From a virus: a stretch of DNA of 64,000 bases. Both the position numbers and the translations under genes were made by a program. Location of the stretch: positions 22,774 to 86,773 of the IMG/VR virus record IMGVR_UViG_3300032053_004772, one strand, 5' to 3'. Within the stretch, counting starts at the first letter, position 1; every line of letters starts with the position of its first letter. Below the pieces are notes generated by a model. That model was not told the origin of the DNA, searched no databases, and saw only the letters and a list, made by a program, of their open reading frames with translations. This document shows positions 14,780 through 23,572 of the stretch, one piece after another.

Positions 14780-16221
14780 TGGCAACATATTATGTAGACT
14801 TTGCAACCGGAGTAGATACCAATAATGGTACTTCCACCGAGACTCCGTGGGAACACTGTCCAGGAGATGTAAATGCTACAAATAATGCTGCTATAACTCT
14901 ATCTGTGGGAGACATTATTTATTTCAAAGGTGGTATTTCTTATGTGGGGAAAATAAGTACAAATGCGAATGGTACTGCTCTAGCATATATTCAATATCTA
15001 TCAGGAGACTTGGTATCTTGGGGAACTGGTCGTGGGAAAATAGATAGCGGGAATACTCTCATTCATGGATTCTTCATTAGTCATGCTTATTTAAGATTCA
15101 AAGGATTAGAAGTTTGCAATGTAGCATATACTGCCGATTCAAGTTCGGCATTTTTTCTCAATTCAGGAGGAAGTCCGTCCTATATTGAAATCCAAGAAAA
15201 CTATATTCATGACATTCCCCGCGCTCCCGGAAATTCCGATACGGGTTATGGAGTTGAAATTGATGCTGGGCATCATATTCTAGTAGAAAAAAACATTATT
15301 GAGGATTGCGGGGAGAAAGCAATTGAGGCAACGTATAATTGTACCTATGTAACTATTCGATACAATTATATCTCAGGAGGTTATTCTCACAGTATAGTAA
15401 TTAGCGGTCAACATTGTGACACATATAATAATATTATTACTCTAAATGGTTCAACGGAAACACAAGCATATGGAATAAAATTGGATTCCGGGACGAATGC
15501 CAGTGAATATAATAAAGTTTATAATAATATCATCTATGATTGCCGATGCGGTATTGGGATTCTTAATGGTCGATTGAATGAGATTTATCATAATATCGTT
15601 TTTTATACAAGTCAAGGAACTCGACATACAGCAGAAGCTGACGCCGTAGGATTATCAATGTATGATGATGGCACAAGTGCAATAGATGTAGAAAACAATA
15701 AAATATACAACAACATATTTTATTATTCTGGGAAAATGAATGGAACAGATGCTGTGGAAATGTTTTTCAAATCAAATATTGGAAATAATAATGAGGTGAA
15801 AAATAATATATTTTATTATGATGCTTCTGATACTGATACCTTATTTCGTTATAATGATGGTTCATATTCCTATCATGATTTAACATGGTTTGAGGGAACG
15901 AATGGATTTTCTGCGGTGGGAACGGGCAATATAGCAAGTGGTAATAGAGTGTCGGCTCCAGGCTTTGTTGGGGGAACTGGGGCAACATTATTTGCTGTTT
16001 GTCCGACTGGTTTCGCAATTGATTGGACTCCCAATAATGACAATTTGCAGTTATTGGTGGACTCGTCCGCAATAGATGCAGGACTTGCATTGGCGGCCGA
16101 TTTCAATATAGATATCGACGGCATCATTCGTCCCCGGGGCGCTGATTGGGATATCGGCGCGTATGAATATGATAGCGGAATAACTCCTACCTTTAAGCAA
16201 GGAACGAGATTGAGATTCTAG
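14779..16221 (+). CDS. Right-handed beta-helix protein (tail spike-like)
   Basis: A 480-residue protein with dense beta-helix ladders of Asn/Tyr/Ile (for example YNNIIT, YNNIIYDC, HNIVFY, YNNIFYY). It ends in the same type of motif (DWDIGAYEYD) as its upstream neighbour, so the two are probably paralogues. Asn ladders are typical of pectate-lyase-like and tail spike folds that bind or cut polysaccharide. No signal peptide is present, which fits a virion part. Strongly AT-rich composition suggests import. Confidence 0.65.
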   Translation: MATYYVDFATGVDTNNGTSTETPWEHCPGDVNATNNAAITLSVGDIIYFKGGISYVGKISTNANGTALAYIQYLSGDLVSWGTGRGKIDSGNTLIHGFFISHAYLRFKGLEVCNVAYTADSSSAFFLNSGGSPSYIEIQENYIHDIPRAPGNSDTGYGVEIDAGHHILVEKNIIEDCGEKAIEATYNCTYVTIRYNYISGGYSHSIVISGQHCDTYNNIITLNGSTETQAYGIKLDSGTNASEYNKVYNNIIYDCRCGIGILNGRLNEIYHNIVFYTSQGTRHTAEADAVGLSMYDDGTSAIDVENNKIYNNIFYYSGKMNGTDAVEMFFKSNIGNNNEVKNNIFYYDASDTDTLFRYNDGSYSYHDLTWFEGTNGFSAVGTGNIASGNRVSAPGFVGGTGATLFAVCPTGFAIDWTPNNDNLQLLVDSSAIDAGLALAADFNIDIDGIIRPRGADWDIGAYEYDSGITPTFKQGTRLRF

Positions 16222-16232
16222 GAGGAACAAAA

Positions 16233-16535
16233 ATGTTAAAATTAGCTCTAAATACGGCGGCGACTTTCCGTATCGGTCCATTCCTAGATGAAACCACCGG
16301 TAAAGATGCAGAAACAGCGCTATCGATTTTACAAGCGAATATCCGTCTAAGCAAGGTCGGAGGAGACTTTGCCCAGGTAAACCATGCCCAGGGAGGGGTG
16401 GCTCTAGTACACGATGAGAATGGTTGGTACATCATGGATGTTAATACCACGGATACAAATACCGCCGGGAATCTGGAAATAGCCATCCATGTAACCGGAG
16501 CGCTTCCTGTATGGAAAAAGTATAAGGTAGAATGA
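16233..16535 (+). CDS. Small fibre-associated protein, tandem paralogue 1
   Basis: A 100-residue protein after a TAGGAGG site. It shares FRIGPFLD, GGDFAQVNHAQGG, VALVHDE and GWYI with the next gene, clear evidence of a tandem duplication. Strand-rich, without a membrane segment. Probably a repeated tail-appendage domain. Function is otherwise unknown. Confidence 0.6.
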   Translation: MLKLALNTAATFRIGPFLDETTGKDAETALSILQANIRLSKVGGDFAQVNHAQGGVALVHDENGWYIMDVNTTDTNTAGNLEIAIHVTGALPVWKKYKVE

Positions 16536-16536
16536 T

Positions 16537-16878
16537 ATGCCCGATCTTGTGATAGGATCAGGATTCACCTTTCGGATAGGTCCATTCCTGGATGATGCAG
16601 ACGCTAAGACTCCCATAACAGATCTATCGATTTTGCAAGCGGATATTCGACTGAGCAAAGACGGAGGAGACTTTGCTCAGGTGAATCATGCTCAGGGTGG
16701 TGTAGCGTTGGTACATGATGAAGATGGTTGGTACATTCTTAACTTAGATAGCACAGATACAAATGTCGTGAGAAATCTAGAAATAGCTATCCATATATCT
16801 GGCGCTCTTCCGTGGTGGGAAGAAAACGAGATGTTTGACCCCTGGACTCCGCACACGCACAGGACGCTGGTGTTTTGA
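16537..16878 (+). CDS. Small fibre-associated protein, tandem paralogue 2
   Basis: A 113-residue paralogue of the preceding gene, one base downstream, with a different C-terminal 20 residues rich in Pro, His and Trp. The shared core suggests the same fold. The altered end may reflect a recombination junction, because the next gene has distinctly GC-rich coding. Confidence 0.58.
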   Translation: MPDLVIGSGFTFRIGPFLDDADAKTPITDLSILQADIRLSKDGGDFAQVNHAQGGVALVHDEDGWYILNLDSTDTNVVRNLEIAIHISGALPWWEENEMFDPWTPHTHRTLVF

Positions 16879-16928
16879 AGGTGTAAATGATGATCATCTT
16901 TATCGCTCGCGCTTCTAGAGGAGTGTAA

Positions 16929-19775
16929 ATGGCGATCACCAGACTAGCCGGCGCCTGGGCTAATGGATCTATTTCCTGCACTCCATCCTTGCCCTCAACT
17001 CCACAGGCGGGGGACCTCCACGTCATCTACATCGGCGGCAAGCCCTATAGCATCACGATTGCCGAGCTGGCCGGCTGGACTCTCATCCCTGGAACCGACG
17101 GGCAGAACGGCACGGTAGCGAGCGGTACGGATGTTGGCTCGGTTCGGTGGGCGGCATTTTACCGATATTGGCAGTCGGGCGACGATGAAACGCCGACCTT
17201 CACAGTCACCGGAGGGAACGTAGTCCTTGGGGTGGCTGTACGTTTCCGCCCGACGGCTGGCTATAGCATCGATACGCCCGTAGGCTGCAAGGGCTGGGAT
17301 AACACCAGCGGACTCGATTACTTGGCGACGATGGACGCCAACCCGGGGATCACCACCGCCGATGTCTTGAACAACTTCACTACAATCGCAGGAAACAACG
17401 CGACTTTCACCGTCCCAACGATCACAGCAACCGGGGCCACGATAGGAGCGGTCACCGAGAGTCCGGCGACGGAAGGCACTACCACCACCGGGAACGACCT
17501 GGAGGCTTCCGCGTCCACCGCCGTGGTTTCTTCGGGAAACGCATCCGCCGCGCCTGTGGTGGGCTGGACTCTTGTTTCCGCATCGCAGACCGGAGGCGGG
17601 GCATTTGTTCGAGTCCGAGAAATTCTAATTCTAATTTATGCCGGTTCTGGCAAGATTCAAACGTCAGGTAGTGCTACTGTTACTACTACTGCTGATTATA
17701 CCTTCGCTGCTTCAGGGAAGATTCAGACTTCTGGTTCAGGAGCTTCATCTCTTTCGCAAACTGTTAATCTCGCGGTATTACAGGGTGCGGGAACCTTCTA
17801 CGGTACACTTCAATCGGTTCAAGTTAGCGTTACTCTTGATCAATCAGCTCCGATTGCTGGCGGTGGTACACTTCAAACGCCAACTGTTGAGATTGAGACT
17901 GCATACGTCTACGGTGGATCCGGTCAGATCCGAGCGTCAGGTGCAGGTTCAGCAATCCTTTCGAGTATCTACGAAGTAAGTGGTCAAGGTCTGATAAGCA
18001 CTTCCGGTGCTGCTACTACTCTTTGCACGGCAATCTTTTCTGAGACAGGATCCGGTATAATTCAAACTAGCGGCGCAGGAAGTTTCACTTTTTCTTCTAT
18101 TTTCGTTCATTCGAGTGAAGGAACTATTCTCATATCTGGAAGTGCAGACTGTTCTTTCGTCGGAGAGAATAGTCAGATTGGTTCCGGATTAGTTGAAGTT
18201 AGCGGTACTGCGGCAGTTTCCGTATCTGCTATCATTAATCTAGAGACACTTCTGAGTGGCGGAACCTTCTATGGTACGCTACAATCGGTACAGATTAGTG
18301 TCACTCTTGATCAATCTAATCCTTTACCTGGCGGCGGTACACTTTACGCTCCTGCGGCTGAGATTACAGGATATACCTACGTTGGATCTGGCAAGATTCA
18401 GACGTCAGGTAGTGCCTCAGCATCTGTTGAGAGTGAGGCTACTTGTGTAGGATCCGGTAAGATTCAACTCTCTGGTTCCGCTATCGTAAACCTCTCTGCT
18501 ATCGTCAATTTAGCGGCACTGCAAGGAATCGGAACCTTCTACGGTACTGTAGTCGGAATCGATATCGATCTTTCTGCTGATGGTCCTTTGACCGGTGGTG
18601 GTACTCTACACGCATTAACCGTTGAGATTAGTAAGAGTCTGGTAGGTTCTGGTCTTGTTCGTATACAAGGAGCAGGTGTATGCTCGTTCACTTCAATCTA
18701 CGCTGTATCTGGCGGCGGTTTAATTCAGGTTCAAGGAACGAGTCCTTCGCTGTATGTTCCGGATTTTACTCAAATAGGTTCTGGTCTTGTTCAGCTTCTC
18801 GGAAGCGCTGCCACTGAGATTGGTCAGAAGTTCTTCCTCTTCTCTAGCAGCGGACTTATATCCGTTACCGGGAGTGCGGATATCTTCGTATCCGGAGATA
18901 ACTCTCAGGTTGGATCAGGCCTTGTAAGTCTGTCGGGTTCCGCTGCTAGCGAAATTGGTATCGCTCACTTTATCTACACACCTACCGGTCTAATTGTACT
19001 CTCCGGTGTCGGTGCGTCTCAGCAAGTGCACACTTTCTTAGTGAGTGGATCCGGACTCGTTCAAGCGTTGGGTCAAGCGGTATCAGAGTATACTCATACG
19101 TTCTCGCAGATCGGTTCTGGTTTAGTTCAGTTACTGGGGTCTGCTGTCACACTAATCGGTTCGAAGGACTTCGTCTACACCGGTTCCGGTTTGATCTCAT
19201 TACTCGGGGCTGCTGAGTATCAGCTCTCGGGAATAACGGTATATTCCGGAAGTGGTCTAATTCGTCTTTCCGGAACCGCTTTGACTGAGTATTCGACGAT
19301 TATGAGCTTCATCGGTAGCGGTTTAGCTCGTCTGCAAGGATCAGGGATTGGTGTACAGACGTTTGTCTATCCGTTTAGTGGATCGGGACAGATACGCACT
19401 TTCGGATCAGGACAGATTGATTACACGAAGATCTTTGAGGTCGCTGGTACCGGGTTGATACAACTTCTCGGTGGATCTTCGTCTCTTTATACCGCAATCT
19501 TCTCAGCTGACGGTAGCGGTATCTTCATAGTAACCGGAACGTTCGATGCGTATGCCGCCTTAAGAGAATACGAGTGCATTTTCCAGGGAGTTATCTCTGT
19601 AAGCGGTGCTGCGGAAGTTACGGTGTTATATCCTCCAACGGTAGAGTTGTGGTTCTATACTCCAGTAACGACCGTTGCAGAAATTCAATCTCGTGTTACA
19701 ACGCTGATGAAGCTTTTCACGAAGGTTTCTAAGCAAGTGGACGTAGATACTAAGATCGAGGTGAGGCATGGCTGA
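16929..19775 (+). CDS. Long repeat fibre protein with GC-rich N-terminal domain
   Basis: A 948-residue protein after AGAGGAG. Residues 1-235 form a beta-rich, aromatic-rich domain from markedly GC-rich DNA (to about 17630). Residues about 236-880 are a long array of 22-25-residue units built on GSGLVQLLGSA-like turns, with three interspersed copies of a longer module containing GTFYGTLQSVQ. The last 50 residues form a helical tail. Such arrays usually make extended beta-solenoid or fibrous stalks, so this is probably a long tail fibre shaft with an exchangeable head domain. Confidence 0.62.
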   Translation: MAITRLAGAWANGSISCTPSLPSTPQAGDLHVIYIGGKPYSITIAELAGWTLIPGTDGQNGTVASGTDVGSVRWAAFYRYWQSGDDETPTFTVTGGNVVLGVAVRFRPTAGYSIDTPVGCKGWDNTSGLDYLATMDANPGITTADVLNNFTTIAGNNATFTVPTITATGATIGAVTESPATEGTTTTGNDLEASASTAVVSSGNASAAPVVGWTLVSASQTGGGAFVRVREILILIYAGSGKIQTSGSATVTTTADYTFAASGKIQTSGSGASSLSQTVNLAVLQGAGTFYGTLQSVQVSVTLDQSAPIAGGGTLQTPTVEIETAYVYGGSGQIRASGAGSAILSSIYEVSGQGLISTSGAATTLCTAIFSETGSGIIQTSGAGSFTFSSIFVHSSEGTILISGSADCSFVGENSQIGSGLVEVSGTAAVSVSAIINLETLLSGGTFYGTLQSVQISVTLDQSNPLPGGGTLYAPAAEITGYTYVGSGKIQTSGSASASVESEATCVGSGKIQLSGSAIVNLSAIVNLAALQGIGTFYGTVVGIDIDLSADGPLTGGGTLHALTVEISKSLVGSGLVRIQGAGVCSFTSIYAVSGGGLIQVQGTSPSLYVPDFTQIGSGLVQLLGSAATEIGQKFFLFSSSGLISVTGSADIFVSGDNSQVGSGLVSLSGSAASEIGIAHFIYTPTGLIVLSGVGASQQVHTFLVSGSGLVQALGQAVSEYTHTFSQIGSGLVQLLGSAVTLIGSKDFVYTGSGLISLLGAAEYQLSGITVYSGSGLIRLSGTALTEYSTIMSFIGSGLARLQGSGIGVQTFVYPFSGSGQIRTFGSGQIDYTKIFEVAGTGLIQLLGGSSSLYTAIFSADGSGIFIVTGTFDAYAALREYECIFQGVISVSGAAEVTVLYPPTVELWFYTPVTTVAEIQSRVTTLMKLFTKVSKQVDVDTKIEVRHG
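17635..19570 (+). repeat. GSG-type protein repeat array
   Basis: More than twenty degenerate units of 22-25 codons contain a GSG(L/K)(V/I)Q core followed by (L/T)(L/S)GSA. Three longer inserts with GTFYGT start near 17790, 18261 and 18531, and all carry a GGGTL segment. DNA similarity is partial, so copies diverged after duplication. Confidence 0.8.
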
Positions 19776-20079
19776 ACTATTTCAAGATGGTCAAATCTAT
19801 AAGAATCAAACGAAACTTCGTATTCGATGTGAGTGCGGCGATATTCTTGGAGCAGCTTCGGCTCTTGTGGGTTTTAAGGATCCAGACGGCCTCTTCGGTT
19901 CGTGGACAGGTGTAATCGAGGATATGACACCGACTGGACATGTGTATAAGGATATTACCGCGACTGGGCAACTAAACGTGAGTGGGGAGTGGAGATTCTG
20001 GCCTATCGTCACGTTTAGTGATGGAGGTGTTGCGCCAGGTAAGGCGATCAGGTTAAGGATCTACGATCAGGGGGAGTAA
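19768..20079 (+). CDS. Small structural-type protein closing the tail operon
   Basis: A 103-residue protein whose ATG overlaps the fibre gene by eight bases. It is beta-rich, with a GSWTGVIEDM turn region and a WRFWPIV strand, and resembles small phage proteins of immunoglobulin-like form that accompany fibres. No catalytic motif. Confidence 0.5.
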   Translation: MAELFQDGQIYKNQTKLRIRCECGDILGAASALVGFKDPDGLFGSWTGVIEDMTPTGHVYKDITATGQLNVSGEWRFWPIVTFSDGGVAPGKAIRLRIYDQGE

Positions 20080-20086
20080 TACCTCT

Positions 20087-20692
20087 ATGGGAAAGATTCT
20101 GTTCATCGGGGCTCACACAGATGACGTGGAATTCGGTTGCGGTGGTACAATCGCAAAGATGATCGAGCGCGGAGAGGAAGTATCTGTCGCTGCTCTCTCT
20201 TGGGGATCCTCTCTGTATCCTGAGATGCACCTAGATCAGGAGTTTCAGAACTCGATGCAGATTTTCGGTGTGAAGGCGACGTTTCTAGGAGACTATCAGA
20301 TTCGTCTCTTTCCACTTAGTCGACATAAGATTCTGCAGCATTTGCTGCTAACTCGAGAGCAGGTGCAGCCGGACGTTGTGTTCTTTCCATCCGTTGTCGA
20401 TATACATCAAGATCATCAGACAGTTTATCAAGAGAGTCTTCGAGCGTTTAAGAGAGTCACACACTTCAACTACGAGTTGTTCTGGAACTGTCCAGACTTT
20501 CACCCTCAGTACTACGTCGAGTTGAGCGAGGAGAACTTCACGACTAAAGTGAGAGCGCTGGAGTGTTACGTCTCACAGAAGAATCGTGACTACTTTGATC
20601 TGCACAAGATTCGGGTGTGGGCTGAGTTTCGAGGAGCACAAGTAGGTAAGCAACTTGCCGAAGCGTTTGAAGTAGGAAAGCTTCTCGGATGA
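20087..20692 (+). CDS. PIG-L/LmbE family deacetylase
   Basis: A 201-residue enzyme with AHTDDVE near residues 8-14 (the family AHPDDE metal/catalytic motif, Pro replaced by Thr) and HQDHQ near residue 106 (the HxDH motif). The family are zinc-dependent N-deacetylases of N-acetylglucosamine-containing lipids and metabolites. It overlaps the ATP-grasp gene by GATGA, and the PHP gene follows, so the three probably act in one pathway. Because they read out of the tail operon before a terminator, expression is probably late. The substrate is unknown. A virion glycan or a wall sugar is possible. Confidence 0.82.
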   Translation: MGKILFIGAHTDDVEFGCGGTIAKMIERGEEVSVAALSWGSSLYPEMHLDQEFQNSMQIFGVKATFLGDYQIRLFPLSRHKILQHLLLTREQVQPDVVFFPSVVDIHQDHQTVYQESLRAFKRVTHFNYELFWNCPDFHPQYYVELSEENFTTKVRALECYVSQKNRDYFDLHKIRVWAEFRGAQVGKQLAEAFEVGKLLG

Positions 20693-21747
20693 AACTGCCT
20701 CGAGTCTTAATCACGGGGGTAGGTGCTCCCGGTACTAGGGGTACGATCTTCTGTCTTCAGAAGAACTTCGATCGGCAGAAGGTGTTTATCCTTGGTACAG
20801 ACTCCGACGTTAGCGCAGTAGGTCGACACTTTGTGGATAGGTTCTTCACGATTCCGTATGCTGAGACTGGAATGCGATATCTGAAAGCTCTGCAGGAGTT
20901 ATGTGAAGAGCATCGAGTTGACGTGATACTTCCTCAGAACACTGCGGAGTTGCTCATCCTTGCCTGTCATCGAGAGTCATTCAAAAGAACTCGCATCTGT
21001 GTTTCTAGCGGTGATGCGATCTGTAAGTCGAACCACAAGATTCGACTGTTACAGGAGTTTCAGAGGGCGAGTCTTCCTTTTCCGACGTACACAGTTGTTA
21101 CAAATGAAGCCGAGTTGATACAGGGTTTAGCCGGATTAAGCTACCCGAGAGAGCAAGTCGTAGTAAAGATTCCAGACGGTTCTGGAGGAAGAGGTGTTCG
21201 AATTATTTCGTCTCGACCTTATAACTGGCACAGTTTCGTGCATGAGAAGCCGAACGCTCTAGAGTGGAACTTAGATCAGCTACTTAAAGTTGCGCGTGAA
21301 GGTTTTCCTTCTCCTCTCTTACTAACAGAGTACCTTCCTGGGAGAGAGTACTCTGTTGACGTGTTTAGAGGACTGAGTACAGAGATTGCGATACCTCGAG
21401 TTCGACTACGAATCCGTAGTGGTATCACGTTTGACACTGAGATCGTTCGGCACGAAGAGATCGAGCGACAGTCTTTGATTGCTGCTCGTGCAATCGATCT
21501 TCGGTACGCGTTCGGCTTTCAGTTTCGAGAGAATGCTCAAGGTAAAGCGCGTGTCATAGAATGCAATCCGAGAGTGCAGGGTACGATGGTAGCCAGTTAC
21601 TTTGCAGGTGCAAACATTCCGTGGATGGCAATACGAGAGGCTCTCGGTCTTACGCAGCATCCAGAGGTTCAGATTCAGACTGCGCGTTTCACTCGATATT
21701 GGGGAGGAGTTGGACTTGTCCACAACGAACGGCCGATCAGTATCTAG
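20689..21747 (+). CDS. ATP-grasp ligase (carbamoyl-phosphate synthase-like)
   Basis: A 352-residue protein with a pre-ATP-grasp Rossmann-like N-terminus (ITGVGAPGTRG near 8-18), a Gly-rich ATP loop (KIPDGSGGRGV near 162), EYLPGREYSVD near 214 and the metal-binding ECNPRVQGT near 288. This is the CarB-like ATP-grasp class that activates a carboxylate and joins it to an amine. Next to a deacetylase that would expose an amine, it could add an amino acid or other acid to a sugar. It overlaps both neighbours. Confidence 0.82.
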   Translation: MKLPRVLITGVGAPGTRGTIFCLQKNFDRQKVFILGTDSDVSAVGRHFVDRFFTIPYAETGMRYLKALQELCEEHRVDVILPQNTAELLILACHRESFKRTRICVSSGDAICKSNHKIRLLQEFQRASLPFPTYTVVTNEAELIQGLAGLSYPREQVVVKIPDGSGGRGVRIISSRPYNWHSFVHEKPNALEWNLDQLLKVAREGFPSPLLLTEYLPGREYSVDVFRGLSTEIAIPRVRLRIRSGITFDTEIVRHEEIERQSLIAARAIDLRYAFGFQFRENAQGKARVIECNPRVQGTMVASYFAGANIPWMAIREALGLTQHPEVQIQTARFTRYWGGVGLVHNERPISI

Positions 21748-22357
21748 CGTTTTCGGTAGGAGATACCTGTTTCATGTACACTCTCAGTTTGCAGATGGAT
21801 CGGCTTCCGTGGAGGACTACCTTCGACTCGCACAAGCGCACGATCTAGAGACCGTCACGATTTTGGAACATGCACGTCGCATACCGTCTTACAGTGTACA
21901 GCGATATGCAGACACCATTCGAGAGACCTCGAATCGGTTAGGGATCAGAGCGCTAGTAGGATTTGAGGTTAAGCTGGATTCGGATGGTTCGTTGGACATC
22001 AACGATGAGACACTGGCTCTCGCGGATGTAGTGGGATTAGCGGTTCACAAGTTTCCGAATGACTTCATGATGTTTATGAAGGCGTTCTCCTCGGTACTAC
22101 GATTGTGCAGCGACAAGATTCGAGTGTGGGTTCATCCGGGACTATGGTTCGTTCGGAGGGGAATTCTCGAGGAGAAGTTTTTGGTGTATACAGCGATGTT
22201 GAATATCGCTGTAAGTGAGGGTTGGTTTATAGAGTACAATCTGAAGTACAACTTGATCCCGAGATCGTGGCGGAAACTTGTACATCGGAGTAAGTTGGTA
22301 ACCGGCGTTGATGCTCACTCTATAGATGATGTAAGAAAGCATATTCATCTACTATAG
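21716..22357 (+). CDS. PHP-domain metal-dependent hydrolase
   Basis: A 213-residue protein with the PHP metal ligands in order: HVHSQFADG (residues about 20-28), EHARR, GFEVKLD, WVHPG and GVDAHS. PHP proteins hydrolyse phosphoesters (histidinol phosphatase, polymerase-associated) or related bonds. The start chosen is TTG 21716 after GGGGAGGAG at 21701-21709, so the gene overlaps the ATP-grasp gene by 32 bases. It ends 53 bases before a strong terminator. It is probably the third enzyme of the PIG-L/ATP-grasp unit. Confidence 0.8.
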   Translation: MSTTNGRSVSSVFGRRYLFHVHSQFADGSASVEDYLRLAQAHDLETVTILEHARRIPSYSVQRYADTIRETSNRLGIRALVGFEVKLDSDGSLDINDETLALADVVGLAVHKFPNDFMMFMKAFSSVLRLCSDKIRVWVHPGLWFVRRGILEEKFLVYTAMLNIAVSEGWFIEYNLKYNLIPRSWRKLVHRSKLVTGVDAHSIDDVRKHIHLL

Positions 22358-22410
22358 CTCTTTATAACTTATCTCTCAGTGGCTTGTACTATTATTACCG
22401 GGAGAAACTC

Positions 22411-22440
22411 AGAGATGTTAACAAACATCTCTGTTTTTTT
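22411..22440 (+). terminator. Intrinsic terminator ending the tail/PIG-L operon
   Basis: A perfect 9-bp stem, AGAGATGTT (22411-22419) with AACATCTCT (22424-22432), closes a 4-base loop and is followed by G and seven T. It lies 53 bases after the PHP gene. Confidence 0.88.
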
Positions 22441-22516
22441 GGTTATCGGGTGAGGGATCGTCTCGGTAATATCTTCGTGGTACAAAAAGTGAATGTGTCG
22501 GGTCGCTCTATTCACC

Positions 22517-22545
22517 TTGAATTGCTAAAGCCAGGGTGTTACTAT
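22517..22545 (+). promoter_or_regulatory. Weaker sigma70-like promoter
   Basis: TTGAAT at 22517-22522 and TACTAT at 22540-22545 are separated by 17 bases. Both deviate from consensus, but the spacing and position before the amidoligase operon fit a second promoter. Confidence 0.35.
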
Positions 22546-22612
22546 GGTAAATATAAATATAGCGGTTTCGATAGAAAACTTAGAAAAAATAAAAATAATT
22601 CTTCTTTTCCTC

Positions 22613-22641
22613 TTGATTTTTCTTTCAATCTATATTATAAT
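22613..22641 (+). promoter_or_regulatory. Strong sigma70-type promoter for the amidoligase operon
   Basis: TTGATT (22613-22618), a 17-base spacer and a perfect TATAAT (22636-22641) lie 38 bases before the amidoligase ATG. The flanks CCTCTTGATTTT and TATATTATAAT recur almost unchanged at 29753-29784, so this is a repeated phage promoter type read by host housekeeping polymerase. It begins the second transcription unit. Confidence 0.85.
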
Positions 22642-22679
22642 ATAATTGTAGACTAAGAAGAAAGAGAAGAGGGAGAGCG

Positions 22680-23567
22680 ATGAAGGTAGAGTTCAACAAA
22701 GATAGGACGTTCGGAGTAGAGTTCGAAGTGATCGGAAACTACGACGCTGCGCGCTATCAAGTGTTGCAAGGGATCAAGAAACTCTATCGGGAAGGGCGCA
22801 TCACTCACGACGTTGAGGATATCGGTTGCTACGAGCACACAGGAAGCGGGAACGTTAAGTGGGTTATTAAGAACGACACCAGCTTACACGGACACGACAG
22901 GGTCGGGTTCGAGGTGGTTACGCCGGTCCTTAAGGGGTTGGAGGGACTGTACGAGCTCGAGCAAGTAGCAAAGGTGCTTAACAAGCACTCGCACATAGAG
23001 CAGTGCTGCGGTGGGCACGTACATCACGGTGTGAGCGATCTCAATAAGCAGGCGTTCAAGAACCTATACGGTCTGATGAAGAAGTACGAGAGAGTGGTGG
23101 ACTACTTCGTAGCACCCAGCCGGAGACGCAATCAGTATTGCAGCCACCTTCCAGAGGCGGACGTGTTTTTCAGAGACACCAGTGCAGAGCGGCTCTATCA
23201 TCAGTACGATGCCGAGCGGTTCTATCGAGCAGTGATTAGCAGGCTCGGGCGGAGAGCAGTGAACTTCAGCTCCTATGCGATCAGAGGAACGATAGAGTTT
23301 CGGCAGCACCAGGGGACGGTGGACTTTGTGAAGATCAAGCAGTGGATCACTCTGACGCAGGCGTTTATTGAGACGGCCAAGCGGAGGAGCAGTGTTCAGT
23401 ATCAGGTGCGCGACGCACTCTCGATCGACAATCTCTTTGCGGATCTCAATTGGGTGAAGGTCTCTGTGACGGACGAGATCAGTGAGGAGATCGTTCAGGC
23501 GCGGACGTTCCTGCGGGAGCGCTATCGGACGTTCAGGCAGGCCGGCGCGACAGAAGCGGTCGCGTAA
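22680..23567 (+). CDS. Amidoligase (COOH-NH2 ligase, glutamine synthetase-like fold)
   Basis: A 295-residue protein with FGVEFEVIG near residues 10-18, GCYEH..GSGNVKWV near 51, FEVVTPVL near 79, GGHVHHG near 105 and TIEFRQHQGT near 203. These are the conserved blocks of the Amidoligase_2 family, which form amide bonds using ATP. It opens the second operon behind the strong promoter and is followed by a small gene and a class II glutamine amidotransferase. That pairing is recurrent in phages and mobile elements and predicted to make small peptides or modify proteins. The substrate is unknown. Confidence 0.8.
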   Translation: MKVEFNKDRTFGVEFEVIGNYDAARYQVLQGIKKLYREGRITHDVEDIGCYEHTGSGNVKWVIKNDTSLHGHDRVGFEVVTPVLKGLEGLYELEQVAKVLNKHSHIEQCCGGHVHHGVSDLNKQAFKNLYGLMKKYERVVDYFVAPSRRRNQYCSHLPEADVFFRDTSAERLYHQYDAERFYRAVISRLGRRAVNFSSYAIRGTIEFRQHQGTVDFVKIKQWITLTQAFIETAKRRSSVQYQVRDALSIDNLFADLNWVKVSVTDEISEEIVQARTFLRERYRTFRQAGATEAVA

Positions 23568-23572
23568 GGAGG

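Larger units (their letters stand above)
22441..22679. other. Intergenic regulatory region between two operons
   Basis: About 240 bases without a convincing gene, between the terminator and the amidoligase gene. It becomes very AT-rich from 22545 to 22650 and holds two promoter-like sequences. An open frame crosses it from TTG 22384 and some of its codons look protein-like, but it runs through the terminator and promoters, so it is more likely a remnant. The AT-rich stretch could also be an easily unwound origin, though no iterated boxes were seen. Confidence 0.5.

Noticed and set aside
16887-16928. 13-codon frame between the fibre genes
   Set aside because: Too short, with no support beyond an ATG. 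Contains the ribosome site of the next gene.
22384-22656. 90-codon frame from TTG in the operon boundary
   Set aside because: It runs through a perfect intrinsic terminator and both promoters and has no ribosome site. At best it is a remnant, although its centre looks protein-like.
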